Source: Curtobacterium sp. VKM Ac-2865
GTDB lineage: Bacteria > Actinomycetota > Actinomycetes > Actinomycetales > Microbacteriaceae
Length of the DNA: 64,000 nt
NCBI RefSeq assembly: GCF_015350905.1
Contig: NZ_JADKRZ010000003.1
Location: 248,001-312,000 of the forward strand
Direction of reading: 5' to 3'
The notes under the pieces are model-generated. The model was given only the letters and a program-made list of their open reading frames with translations. It made no database searches and had not been told where the DNA came from. Positions 54,145 to 62,253 of the stretch are shown piece by piece (within the stretch, counting starts at the first letter, position 1; each line of letters begins with the position of its first letter). Both the position numbers and the translations under genes were made by a program.

Positions 54145-54514
54145 ACGCGCGCGGGGTGCGCCGAGTCGCCTCCGTCGGTGGTCCGGGAGTACACTGACCG
54201 CGCACGCACCGCGTGCTCGCACGCCGCGTCGATTCCGGACACGGCACCCGACCGGTTGGTCGAGCGGGCACCGGGTCCGCGGCCGCTCCCAGTGAGTCGC
54301 GTGCGTGCGACAGCGCCGGATCCTCCGCGCAGATCGAACCCATCGGACACCACCCGGGTGACCGCGACGGGCACGGTCGACAGCCAGAACGTCGTGGGGA
54401 TCGGCGCACCGGTGGGCCGCATCGGCCCGCCATGGCAGTGGTGCGACGGACGCACCGACGACTTCCGCCAGGACGGCGGCTCGCCCCGGTCTCGGGACGG
54501 AACAAGGAGGAGCC
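54145..54514 (+). promoter_or_regulatory. long untranslated region before the helicase
   Basis: No convincing gene. TACACT (54190-54195) is a possible -10, which would give a leader of more than 300 bases. A pairing GGTGGGCCG-cat-CGGCCCGCC is visible near 54411-54431, and AAGGAGGA (54504-54511) is the helicase Shine-Dalgarno. I see no known riboswitch. Confidence 0.4.
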
Positions 54515-56641
54515 TTGGCTCGATCAGGCACGCGGCGTGCAGCCGGTGGGACGCGGACCGCGTCGCGCCGGACCCGGCCGCTCGACAACGACGGCGTCAT
54601 CCCCGTGCTCGCCCGCGCGGTGCGCGAGGTCGAGGCGGCCGCCCAGCGCGGACCGCTGAAGGCGTCGAACCGCACGAAGTTCCAGGCGGTCGCCCTGCTC
54701 ATGCGCGAGGAACGTGCCCGCGTGAAGGCGGACACGACGCTCACCGACGCACAGCGGGCCGAGCAGATGAAGCGGCTCGACGGCGTCGCGACGATCCTCG
54801 CCAAGACGGCGGCGCGGGACACCAGCGTCATCCAGCTCCTGGCGGAGGAGTCGCCGGTGACCGAGGCGACCCGCACCGTCAAGCGCGACATGATGATCGC
54901 CGGCGGCGTGGAGATGCAGCCGGAGGACCTCGTCATCGCCGCCGAGCCCGCGCCGGTGGTCACCGCGCAGGAGCGAGCCGTGGTGCCGCAGGCCGTGGTG
55001 CAGCGCCAGCTCGCGAACCCGTTCCTGCCGCCGGACTTCGCGCTCGCCGACCAGCCCGTCGCGCACCCGCGTCGTCTTGCGAACTGGGAGCTGTTCGGAC
55101 CGCTCTTCAAGTCGTTCGAGTACGGCGCCGGCGGGGGAGCGGCCTCGATGCGGCTGCCCGACCCGACCTCCGTGCAGACCGTCTCCGGCACCGCGCTGAT
55201 GCAGCATCAGGCGGAGCTCGTCGCCTCCGCCGCGCAGGGCCACCGCACGTTCCTGCTCGCCGACGAGCCCGGACTCGGCAAGACCGCCCAGTCGCTGCTC
55301 GCTGCCGAGGCCGCCGGGGCGTACCCGCTGCTCGTCGTCGTGCCGAACGTCGTCAAGACCAACTGGGCGCGCGAGGCCGCTCGCTGGGTGCCGAACCGCC
55401 GCGCCACGGTCATCCACGGTGACGGTGACGACCTCGACGGGTTCGCCGACATCGTGATCGTCAACTACGAGATCCTCGACCGGCACTTCGGTTGGCTCGG
55501 GGCCTTCGGGTTCAAGGGCATGGTCGTCGACGAGGCCCACTTCATCAAGAACAAGGACTCGCAGCGCTCGAGGTTCGTGCTGCAGCTCGCCGAGAAGATC
55601 CGCGCGCGCACCTCGTCGCCGCTGCTCATGGCGCTGACGGGTACCCCGCTGATCAACTCGGTGGAGGACTTCCGCACGATCTGGGAGTACCTCGGCTGGA
55701 TCGACGACAAGAAGCCGCGCGCGCAGCTCATGAACGAGCTCGAGGACATCGGGCTCACCCCGGCCGACCAGGGCTTCTTCGCCGAGGCCCGGCGCGCCGT
55801 GATCGACATGGGCATCGTCCGACGCCGCAAGGTCGACGTCGCGGCGGACATCCCCGCCCGTCGCATCGCCGACATCCCCGTGGAGCTCGACGGCGACGAG
55901 GGCCGCTCGATCCGCGACGCCGAGCGGGAGCTCACCGCGAAGCTCGTCAAGCGCTACCACCAGGCGCTCGACGCCCGCACCGGCCAGGCGCCGGTCGAGG
56001 GCATCGACCACAAGCTCGTCCGCCAGGTCGCGCGGTGGGAGCTCGAGGACCAGGACGCCTCCTCGACCGGGGAGAACGTGTTCTCGATGGTCCGGCGCAT
56101 CGGTCGTGCGAAGGCCCAGCTGGCGGCGGACTACGCGGCGCAGCTGGCCACGAACGTCGGGAAGGTCGTGTTCTTCGCCAAGCACCTCGACGTGATGGAC
56201 CAGGCCGAAGAGGTCTTCGCTCGTCGGCACCTGCGCACCGCGACGATCCGCGGCGACCAGACCGCGGCGCAGCGCACGGCCGAGATCGACTCGTTCGTGA
56301 ACGACCCCGACGTCGCCGTGATCGTCTGTTCGCTGACGGCGGCCGGCGTGGGGATCAACCTGCAGGTGGCGTCCAACGTCGTCCTCGCGGAGCTGTCCTG
56401 GACCAGTGCCGAGCAGACCCAGGCGATCGACCGCGTGCACCGCATCGGTCAGGAAGAACCCGTCACCGCGTGGCGCATCATCGCGGCCCAGACGATCGAC
56501 ACCAAGATCGCCGAGCTCATCGACTCCAAGGCGGGCCTGGCAGCGCGAGCGCTCGACGGATCCGACGAGGAAGTGGTCGACTCGGGCGACATCCAGCTCG
56601 ACGCCATGGCGGCGCTGCTGACGGAGGCGCTCGGCGGCTGA
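54515..56641 (+). CDS. SNF2-family DEAD/DEAH-box helicase
   Basis: ATP-dependent DNA translocase of the SNF2/SWI2 type, 708 aa. Walker A is ADEPGLGKTAQS (about residue 249), motif II is VVDEAH (about 339), motif III is LMALTGTPLINS, and motif VI is QAIDRVHRIGQEEPV. The N-terminal 200 residues are helical and basic with no known domain. The TTG start has AAGGAGGA 3 bases before it. It stands alone: no methylase, nuclease or other defence gene is beside it, so a role in chromosome maintenance or transcription is as likely as defence. Function beyond DNA-dependent ATPase is unknown. Confidence 0.9.
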   Translation: MARSGTRRAAGGTRTASRRTRPLDNDGVIPVLARAVREVEAAAQRGPLKASNRTKFQAVALLMREERARVKADTTLTDAQRAEQMKRLDGVATILAKTAARDTSVIQLLAEESPVTEATRTVKRDMMIAGGVEMQPEDLVIAAEPAPVVTAQERAVVPQAVVQRQLANPFLPPDFALADQPVAHPRRLANWELFGPLFKSFEYGAGGGAASMRLPDPTSVQTVSGTALMQHQAELVASAAQGHRTFLLADEPGLGKTAQSLLAAEAAGAYPLLVVVPNVVKTNWAREAARWVPNRRATVIHGDGDDLDGFADIVIVNYEILDRHFGWLGAFGFKGMVVDEAHFIKNKDSQRSRFVLQLAEKIRARTSSPLLMALTGTPLINSVEDFRTIWEYLGWIDDKKPRAQLMNELEDIGLTPADQGFFAEARRAVIDMGIVRRRKVDVAADIPARRIADIPVELDGDEGRSIRDAERELTAKLVKRYHQALDARTGQAPVEGIDHKLVRQVARWELEDQDASSTGENVFSMVRRIGRAKAQLAADYAAQLATNVGKVVFFAKHLDVMDQAEEVFARRHLRTATIRGDQTAAQRTAEIDSFVNDPDVAVIVCSLTAAGVGINLQVASNVVLAELSWTSAEQTQAIDRVHRIGQEEPVTAWRIIAAQTIDTKIAELIDSKAGLAARALDGSDEEVVDSGDIQLDAMAALLTEALGG

Positions 56642-56670
56642 CCTGCCGTTCGGTGCCGTTCGGTGCCGAA

Positions 56671-56724
56671 CAACGAAAACCCGCTCGAACCACGGACTTC
56701 CGCGGTTCGAGCGGGTTTCGGTTG
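56671..56724. terminator. helicase terminator
   Basis: Arms at 56671-56691 and 56704-56724 share AACCCGCTCGAACC / GGTTCGAGCGGGTT, near-perfect over 21 positions. It stands between the helicase and the convergent mycoredoxin gene. A CGTTCGGTGC direct repeat lies just before it. Confidence 0.85.
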
Positions 56725-56771
56725 TGCGGGGCGGTCGGCGCCGCCGATGCGGACGCCGCCCGGGCAGCGCG

Positions 56772-57044
56772 TCAGATGCGCGACTGGACCTCGGCCAGGG
56801 ACGGGTTCGTCGCGGTGCTGCCGTCGGGGAACACCAGCGTCGGCACGGTCTGGTTGCCGCCGTTGACCTCGGCGACGAGTTCGGCCGTCCCCGGCGTCTG
56901 TTCGATGTCGACCTCGGTGAAGGGCACGCCGGCCTTGGACATCTGGTTCTTCAGACGGGCGCAGTAGCCGCACCAGGTGGTGGTGAACATGGTGACGCCG
57001 CCGGCCTGGGGCACGAACGCGTCGCGGGTGATCGTCTCGCTCAT
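56772..57044 (-). CDS. mycoredoxin-like glutaredoxin family protein
   Basis: Small thiol-disulfide oxidoreductase, 90 aa, thioredoxin fold. The active site is Cys25-Gly-Tyr-Cys28 (MFTTTWCGYCARLK) and the cis-Pro loop is NQTVPTLVFPDGS. In actinobacteria such proteins reduce mycothiol mixed disulfides or act as general reductants. The ATG at 57044 is favoured because TAGCCT ends 6 bases upstream; a GTG at 57050 would overlap that gap. Confidence 0.9.
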   Translation of the reverse strand: MSETITRDAFVPQAGGVTMFTTTWCGYCARLKNQMSKAGVPFTEVDIEQTPGTAELVAEVNGGNQTVPTLVFPDGSTATNPSLAEVQSRI

Positions 57045-57050
57045 GTCCAC

Positions 57051-57056
57051 AGGCTA
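57051..57056 (-). promoter_or_regulatory. -10 hexamer of the mycoredoxin gene (leaderless)
   Basis: TAGCCT, then GTGGAC, then the ATG at 57044. Confidence 0.5.
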
Positions 57057-57091
57057 ACCCCGCGGTGTCGTGAGCACCCCGGGCACCCTGG

Positions 57092-57097
57092 TAGACA
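57092..57097 (+). promoter_or_regulatory. -10 hexamer of the CYTH-CHAD gene (leaderless)
   Basis: TAGACA, then GGGGTAC, then the GTG at 57105. Back to back with the mycoredoxin promoter. Confidence 0.45.
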
Positions 57098-57104
57098 GGG
57101 GTAC

Positions 57105-58634
57105 GTGACGGACACGCACCTCGAGATCGAGCGCACCTACGACCTTCCAGACGACGCCAGCCTGCCCGACCTGATCGGTGTCGGCGGCATCATGCAGGTC
57201 GACCACCAGGAGCCCTTCGAGCTCGACGCGACCTACTGGGACACCGAGCGGTACGACCTCGTCGCGGCGCACGTCACCGTCCGTCGGCGCACGGGCGGCC
57301 CGGACGCCGGCTGGCACATCAAGCGCGCCGAGTCCGACACCGTCCGGCACGAGGAGCACTTCCCGCTCACGGACGACGCCGACACCGTGCCGGTGGAGGT
57401 CCTGGCCGCGCTGTTCACCGAACGCCGTGGACGTGGCCTGCGGCCGGTGGTCCGGATCACGACCACCCGCACGGTGACGCGGCTCCTCGACGAGGACGGC
57501 GACCAGATCGCCGAGCTCGCCGACGACCGCGTGAGCGCCGAGCGCCTCGACGCCGACGCCCCCGCCGACCCCAGGACCTGGCGCGAGGCCGAGGTCGAGA
57601 CCGTCGAGGGCGTCGACCAGCAGGTCGCCCACGAGTTCCTCCGGTCCCTCGACGGCCGCTTCGCCGCGGTCGGGGCCGGCCCCGCCGCCGTCGCGTCCAA
57701 GCTGGCGCGTGGGCTGGCAGGAGCACCCGCACCGCGCCTCCAGTCCGCTGACAAGCCGGACAAGGGCACCGTCGCCCGCGCGATCACGAAGCGTCTCAAG
57801 AAGCTGCGCTCCGCGCTGCTCTCCCAGGAGGCCCGGCTGCGGTCCGGCGACACCGCCGGCCTCCGCGAGACGGCCGAGACCGCGCTCGGGGTCGCGGCCG
57901 TCCTGCAGACGTACCGTCCGGCGTTCGCCGCGACCGAGGAGCTGGACCGCGCCGCCGAGGCGGCGGACGCGCTGGCCGCCGTCACCGCCAAGGCCGCGCT
58001 GGCCGAGTACCTGATCGAGCGACTGCCGCGGGCCTCCTCACCCGCGCAGGACGAGCTCGTCGACGCGATGACCCGCGAGCGCATCCTGGCGTCGACCAGG
58101 GAGCGCCGCGACCAGGCCTCGCGTGACGTCGTGGCGTTCCTGCACACCGAGGCGTTCCTGGAGCTCCTCGACGCCCTCGACGACGCGGTGGAGCGTCCTG
58201 CGCCGACCGCGTGGGCGTTGCGTTCCCCGAAGCACGCCGCGCAGGACGTCTCCGCCATCGTGAAGCCCCACGTGCGCGAGCTCGTGCGTGACGCGGTGGC
58301 CGACGACACCTCCGACACCGCGGCCGAGCGCGAGGCGGCCGACCGTGCCACCACCGAGCTGGCGTGGCAGGCGACCATGCGCGCCCGGATGGCGATGGAC
58401 CTGCTCGGGGACGACGCCTTCCCACACGCGCTGTGGAAGCGCATCGGGGCTGCGGCGGACGTGCTCACGGAGCGGGTGCGGTCGTTGTACGCGCTCGACG
58501 CGCTGCGGGCCAACGCCGCCATCGCGGAGCGCGGTGGTGAGTCGACGTTCGGGTACGGCGTGCTGGCCGGTGACCGGGTGCGCCTGGCCGAGGAGTCCTA
58601 CGACGAGGCGGTGCACGCGCTCAACCGCGTGTGA
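57105..58634 (+). CDS. CYTH and CHAD domain-containing protein
   Basis: Two-domain protein of 509 aa. The N-terminal CYTH domain (about 1-200) begins with the signature LEIERTYDLP (ExExK-like, here EIERT) and has the HIKRAESDTVRHEE tunnel strand; family members hydrolyse or bind triphosphate groups. The C-terminal CHAD domain is helical with many conserved His/Arg/Lys (AITKRLKKLRSALLSQEARL, VVAFLHTEAFLELLDAL) and in other bacteria binds polyphosphate. A role in polyphosphate or organic triphosphate metabolism is likely but unproven. The last Lys of the classic ExExK is Thr here, which may weaken catalysis. Confidence 0.9.
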   Translation: MTDTHLEIERTYDLPDDASLPDLIGVGGIMQVDHQEPFELDATYWDTERYDLVAAHVTVRRRTGGPDAGWHIKRAESDTVRHEEHFPLTDDADTVPVEVLAALFTERRGRGLRPVVRITTTRTVTRLLDEDGDQIAELADDRVSAERLDADAPADPRTWREAEVETVEGVDQQVAHEFLRSLDGRFAAVGAGPAAVASKLARGLAGAPAPRLQSADKPDKGTVARAITKRLKKLRSALLSQEARLRSGDTAGLRETAETALGVAAVLQTYRPAFAATEELDRAAEAADALAAVTAKAALAEYLIERLPRASSPAQDELVDAMTRERILASTRERRDQASRDVVAFLHTEAFLELLDALDDAVERPAPTAWALRSPKHAAQDVSAIVKPHVRELVRDAVADDTSDTAAEREAADRATTELAWQATMRARMAMDLLGDDAFPHALWKRIGAAADVLTERVRSLYALDALRANAAIAERGGESTFGYGVLAGDRVRLAEESYDEAVHALNRV

Positions 58635-58650
58635 CGCACGGTTCCTTCGT

Positions 58651-58682
58651 CGAGGGAGCAGACGACGTCGTCTGCTCCCTCG
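58651..58682. terminator. 32-bp perfect palindrome, likely bidirectional terminator
   Basis: CGAGGGAGCAGACGAC is followed directly by its exact reverse complement, with no loop bases, between the convergent CYTH-CHAD and S9 peptidase genes. Confidence 0.8.
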
Positions 58683-58696
58683 ATGTGGTTCGGGCT

Positions 58697-60868
58697 CTAG
58701 CCCGCCGCTATCGGCGCTGCCGAGGCCGCCGCGGGGGAGACGTCGGCGAGCCCGAGCGTGTCCAGGATCCACGCGAGCTCGAAGGCCCGCTCCTGCCACG
58801 AGGCGTAGCGACCGCTGACGCCACCGTGCCCGGCGGCCATCTCGGTCTTCAACAGCACCGGGGCGCCGACCTCGCGGAGCTTGGCGGTCCACTTCGCCGG
58901 TTCGACGTAGAGCACGCGGGTGTCGTTGATCGAGGTCACCGCGAGGATCGCCGGGTACGCGACGTCGGAGCGGACGTTCTCGTACGGGCTGTACTCGCTC
59001 ATGTAGCGGTAGACCTCGGGGTCGTGGAGCGGGTCGCCCCACTCGTCCCACTCGATGACCGTCAGCGGCAGGTCCGGGTCGAGGATGCTCGTGAGCGCGT
59101 CGACGAACGGCACCGCTGCCAGGATGCCGGTGAAGCGGTCCGGCGCGATGTTGGCGACGGCACCCATCAGGAGTCCGCCGGCACTGCCACCCTCGGCGAC
59201 GAGCCGGTCGGGGCTGGTGCGGCCGCTGGCGATGAGGTGGTCGGCGACCGCGACGAAGTCGGTGAACGTGTTCTTCTTCGTCAGGGTCTTGCCGTTCTCG
59301 TACCAGTGCCGGCCGAGTTCGCCGCCACCGCGCACGTGGGCGACGGCGAAGACGACGCCGCGGTCGAGCAGCGACAGGCGCATCACGCTGAAGCCGGGGT
59401 CGATCGAGTACTCGTACGAGCCGTAGCCGTACAGGTGCAGCGGGGCCGGGGTGTCGGTGTCGACGGCGTCGCGGCGCCACACGAGGGAGATCGGCACGCG
59501 GGTGCCGTCCTCGGCGGTGGCCCAGTCGCGCTCCTGCACGTAGTCGTCGGGGTCGTAGCCGCCGAGCACGGGCTGGCGCTTCAGCACCGTGACCTCGCCG
59601 GTTGCCAGGTCGAGGTCGCTCACCTCGGACGGGGTGACGAACGAGGTGAAGCCGATGCGCAGGGTCGGCTGCTCCCATTCCGGGTTGCCGCCGAGTCCGG
59701 CGGAGAACAGTGCCTCGGCGAAGGGGACCTCACGCGGCTCACCGTAGCCGTCGCCCTCGATCGGGATGATCGCGACGCGGGGCAGGGCCTCGGCACGGTA
59801 CTCGACGGCCAGGTGGCCGGCGAAGGCGTCGGCGGACTCGATGCGACGCTCGGTGTGGTGCGGGACGACCACGCGGCGGTCGGTCTCGGAGGTCGGGTCG
59901 TCGGCGGGGACGTCGACGAGCTCGAAGTTCTCGGCGCCGTCGTTGTGCAGCACGAGCAGCCGGTCGCTGCCGCCGACGATGGCGTGCTCGATCTCGTACT
60001 CGACGCCCTCGCGCCGGGGCCAGACGACGTGGAACTCGCCCGTCGGGTCGGCGGCGTCGAGGATCCACGCTTCGGACGTGATCTTCGAGCCGAGCTCGAT
60101 GACGATGTACTGCGACGACCGGGTCACGCCGATGCCGACCCAGTAGCGGTCGTCGGGCTCCTCGAAGACGACGACGTCGTCCGTCGAGGCGGTCCCGACG
60201 GCGTGACGCCAGATGCGGTCGGGGCGCCAGGAGTCGTCGACCGTCGGGTAGAACACCCAGCGGCCGGAGGGGTCGAACGTGGCGCCGGAACCGGTGTTCT
60301 CGACGACGTCGGGCAGGTCCTCACCGGTCGTCAGGTCGCGGACGTGCAGCGTGTAGCGCTCGTCGCCGGCGACGTCGACGCCGTACAGCAGCCGGGTGCC
60401 GTCGTCGGAGATGTCGTAGGAGCCGAGCGAGAAGAACTCGTGCCCGTCGGCCAGGGTGTTGCCGTCGAGGACGACCTGCTCGCCGGGGAGCGTGGCCGCG
60501 CTCTCCTCGAGCGACGGCGGGGTCCAGTCGTCCGGACCGCTGATCGGGGCACGGCACTGGATGCCGTACTGGCTGCCCTCGGCCGTGCGGGTGAAGTACC
60601 ACCACTGCCCCATCCGCACCGGCACCGAGAGGTCGGTCTCCTGCACGCGGCCCTTGACCTCGCCGAAGACCCGCTCGCGCAGGGCGGCGAGGTGGTCGGT
60701 CGACGCGGCGGTGTGGGCGTTCTCGGCTTCGAGGTACGCGATGGTGTCTGGCGACTCCTTGTCACGGAGCCACTCGTAGTCGTCGACGAAGTCGATGCCG
60801 TGGTGGGTCCGTGTGACGGGCCGCTTGTCGGCGGTGGGCGGGGTGGTCGCTTCGTGCTCGCTGCTCAC
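58697..60868 (-). CDS. S9 family peptidase (oligopeptidase B / PtrB-like)
   Basis: Cytosolic serine oligopeptidase with an N-terminal beta-propeller and C-terminal alpha/beta-hydrolase domain, 723 aa. The nucleophile is in EGGSAGGLLMGA (Ser near 563), the Asp is in TSINDTRVLYVEP and the His in MAAGHGGVSGR. The N-terminal THHGIDFVDDYEWLRDKESP is typical of oligopeptidase B. No signal peptide. The GTG start lies 6 bases after a TAGGCT -10 that shares its TAG with the stop of the upstream Fic gene. Confidence 0.94.
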   Translation of the reverse strand: MSSEHEATTPPTADKRPVTRTHHGIDFVDDYEWLRDKESPDTIAYLEAENAHTAASTDHLAALRERVFGEVKGRVQETDLSVPVRMGQWWYFTRTAEGSQYGIQCRAPISGPDDWTPPSLEESAATLPGEQVVLDGNTLADGHEFFSLGSYDISDDGTRLLYGVDVAGDERYTLHVRDLTTGEDLPDVVENTGSGATFDPSGRWVFYPTVDDSWRPDRIWRHAVGTASTDDVVVFEEPDDRYWVGIGVTRSSQYIVIELGSKITSEAWILDAADPTGEFHVVWPRREGVEYEIEHAIVGGSDRLLVLHNDGAENFELVDVPADDPTSETDRRVVVPHHTERRIESADAFAGHLAVEYRAEALPRVAIIPIEGDGYGEPREVPFAEALFSAGLGGNPEWEQPTLRIGFTSFVTPSEVSDLDLATGEVTVLKRQPVLGGYDPDDYVQERDWATAEDGTRVPISLVWRRDAVDTDTPAPLHLYGYGSYEYSIDPGFSVMRLSLLDRGVVFAVAHVRGGGELGRHWYENGKTLTKKNTFTDFVAVADHLIASGRTSPDRLVAEGGSAGGLLMGAVANIAPDRFTGILAAVPFVDALTSILDPDLPLTVIEWDEWGDPLHDPEVYRYMSEYSPYENVRSDVAYPAILAVTSINDTRVLYVEPAKWTAKLREVGAPVLLKTEMAAGHGGVSGRYASWQERAFELAWILDTLGLADVSPAAASAAPIAAG

Positions 60869-60874
60869 CGTCCC

Positions 60875-60880
60875 AGCCTA
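60875..60880 (-). promoter_or_regulatory. -10 hexamer of the S9 peptidase gene, overlapping the Fic stop
   Basis: TAGGCT: its TAG is the Fic stop codon (60880-60878). Six bases later comes the GTG at 60868, so transcription would be leaderless. Confidence 0.5.
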
Positions 60881-62143
60881 GGCCGCGACCTGGTGCACGA
60901 GCTCGCGGTCCGCGCGGTCGCGTACCCCGGCGCCGACGCGCTCGGCGAACGCATCGAGCTCGGCGGCGACCCCGGTGACCAGCCACGCTCGGCCTCGACG
61001 GCGCTGCGTGACCGGACGGATGGTCCCGGTCCGCTCGAGCGTCTGGACCAGTGCGTCGACCGAACCCGGCGCGGACCCCGGCGACCGCCGACGGAGGGCG
61101 ACGAGGAGGTCCTCGGCGTCGTCCTCGGTGAGGACGGCGTCGTGGCGGAGCTCGGGGAGCGGCCAGGGGAACCGACGGCGGGTGTCCTCGGCGTGCTCGT
61201 CGAGCAGCAGTGCCATCAGCGCAGCCTCGTCGCAGACCGTCCCGATCGCCACCGCGAGGTCGGCGACGAAGCCGTGCACGAACCCGGAGCGGTACCGGAC
61301 CAGGTGGTCGAAGTACCGCGACCGGTCGGCCACGAGCGCCGCGGCGACCGGCACCGTGACCGTCGTGGTGAGCCTGCGGCGGCGGAGGACCGCCCCGATG
61401 AGCGCACGCCCGACGCGTCCGTTGCCGTCGGTGAACGGGTGGACGGACTCGAACTGGGCGTGCGCGATCGCCGCCTGCGCGACGGGGTGCAGGTCGTCGC
61501 GCTCGAGGAAGGCGACGAGGTCCGCCATGGCGTCGGGGACGAGCTCCGGTGGTGGCGGGACGTACGTCGCGAGCCGTGGGCTGCCGCCCCCGCCGATCCA
61601 GTTCTGCACGGTGCGGTACCGGCCGGCGTCGCGGCCGTCGAGCGGGTCGTCACGCATCAGGTCGTGGTGCGCGGTGCGGATCGAGCGCTCCGTGACGGGG
61701 CCGCTGCCGGCGTCGGCGGTCAGGCGTCGGAGTGCGGTCGTCGCGGCGACCATGAGCGTCGCACTGCCGTTCGCCCGCACACCGACCACGGCGCGGGCGT
61801 AGTCGTCGAGGTCGGCGTGCTCGTCCTCGATCCGCGAGGACGCGACGGCCTCGGTCCGTGCCAGCAGTCCGCCCAGTGCGCCGAGCCGGTCCCCGTGGTG
61901 CTGGTCGAGGCTCCGGAGTGCCGCCGCTGCGCGGTCGAGCAGCGCGAGGTCCTCGGGCACGGGGTCGTACCGACGGTCGGCGATGGGCGGCGGGACCGAG
62001 GTCGTGACCGACGTGCAGAGACGGTCGGCACGAGGGCCACGGCGCGTACTGCGCCACGGCCGCTCCGCCGTGCCGTGGACCGCCCACTCCGGGGCGGAAG
62101 CGGAAGTGGAAGCGAGAGCGGGACCGGGGCCGTCGTCGTCCAT
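60878..62143 (-). CDS. Fic family protein (AMPylation-type)
   Basis: Cytosolic Fic-domain protein, 421 aa. The catalytic motif is complete: VHPFTDGNGRVGRALIG (about residues 230-246) with His as base and GNGR for ATP. Upstream lies ASSRIEDEHADL in the Fic_N position, close to the inhibitory (S/T)xxxE(G/N) helix of class II Fic proteins, but with Asp after the Glu. The C-terminal part resembles a winged helix (VDALVQTLERTGTIRPVTQR). Target protein is unknown. ACAGGAGGACAC before the ATG gives a strong Shine-Dalgarno. No antitoxin gene is adjacent. Confidence 0.9.
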   Translation of the reverse strand: MDDDGPGPALASTSASAPEWAVHGTAERPWRSTRRGPRADRLCTSVTTSVPPPIADRRYDPVPEDLALLDRAAAALRSLDQHHGDRLGALGGLLARTEAVASSRIEDEHADLDDYARAVVGVRANGSATLMVAATTALRRLTADAGSGPVTERSIRTAHHDLMRDDPLDGRDAGRYRTVQNWIGGGGSPRLATYVPPPPELVPDAMADLVAFLERDDLHPVAQAAIAHAQFESVHPFTDGNGRVGRALIGAVLRRRRLTTTVTVPVAAALVADRSRYFDHLVRYRSGFVHGFVADLAVAIGTVCDEAALMALLLDEHAEDTRRRFPWPLPELRHDAVLTEDDAEDLLVALRRRSPGSAPGSVDALVQTLERTGTIRPVTQRRRGRAWLVTGVAAELDAFAERVGAGVRDRADRELVHQVAA

Positions 62144-62240
62144 GTGTCCTCCTGTCGTCCCTCGGAGCGTAGGCACGTCGTCGCCCCCACCGCGCATCGT
62201 CGACATGTTGTATCCCGCCTCCCGCGTCACCGGCCGCGGC

Positions 62241-62246
62241 TACCGT
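62241..62246 (+). promoter_or_regulatory. -10 hexamer of the amidohydrolase gene (leaderless)
   Basis: TACCGT, then GGAGGGC, then the ATG at 62254. GGAGGG could also act as a very close Shine-Dalgarno, so this case is ambiguous. Confidence 0.4.
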
Positions 62247-62253
62247 GGAGGGC

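Noticed and set aside
54515..56641. SNF2 helicase as part of a defence island (for example DISARM-like)
   Set aside because: No methyltransferase, nuclease, phospholipase or other defence gene adjoins it; neighbours are a phosphotransferase and mycoredoxin.
56671..56724. SOS box from TCGAAC and GTTCGA in this region
   Set aside because: The half-sites are 14 bases apart and belong to a 21-position terminator stem; the SOS spacing is 4 bases.
60878..62143. Fic/antitoxin toxin-antitoxin operon
   Set aside because: No small antitoxin gene lies directly upstream or downstream; the nearest genes are an amidohydrolase and an S9 peptidase.
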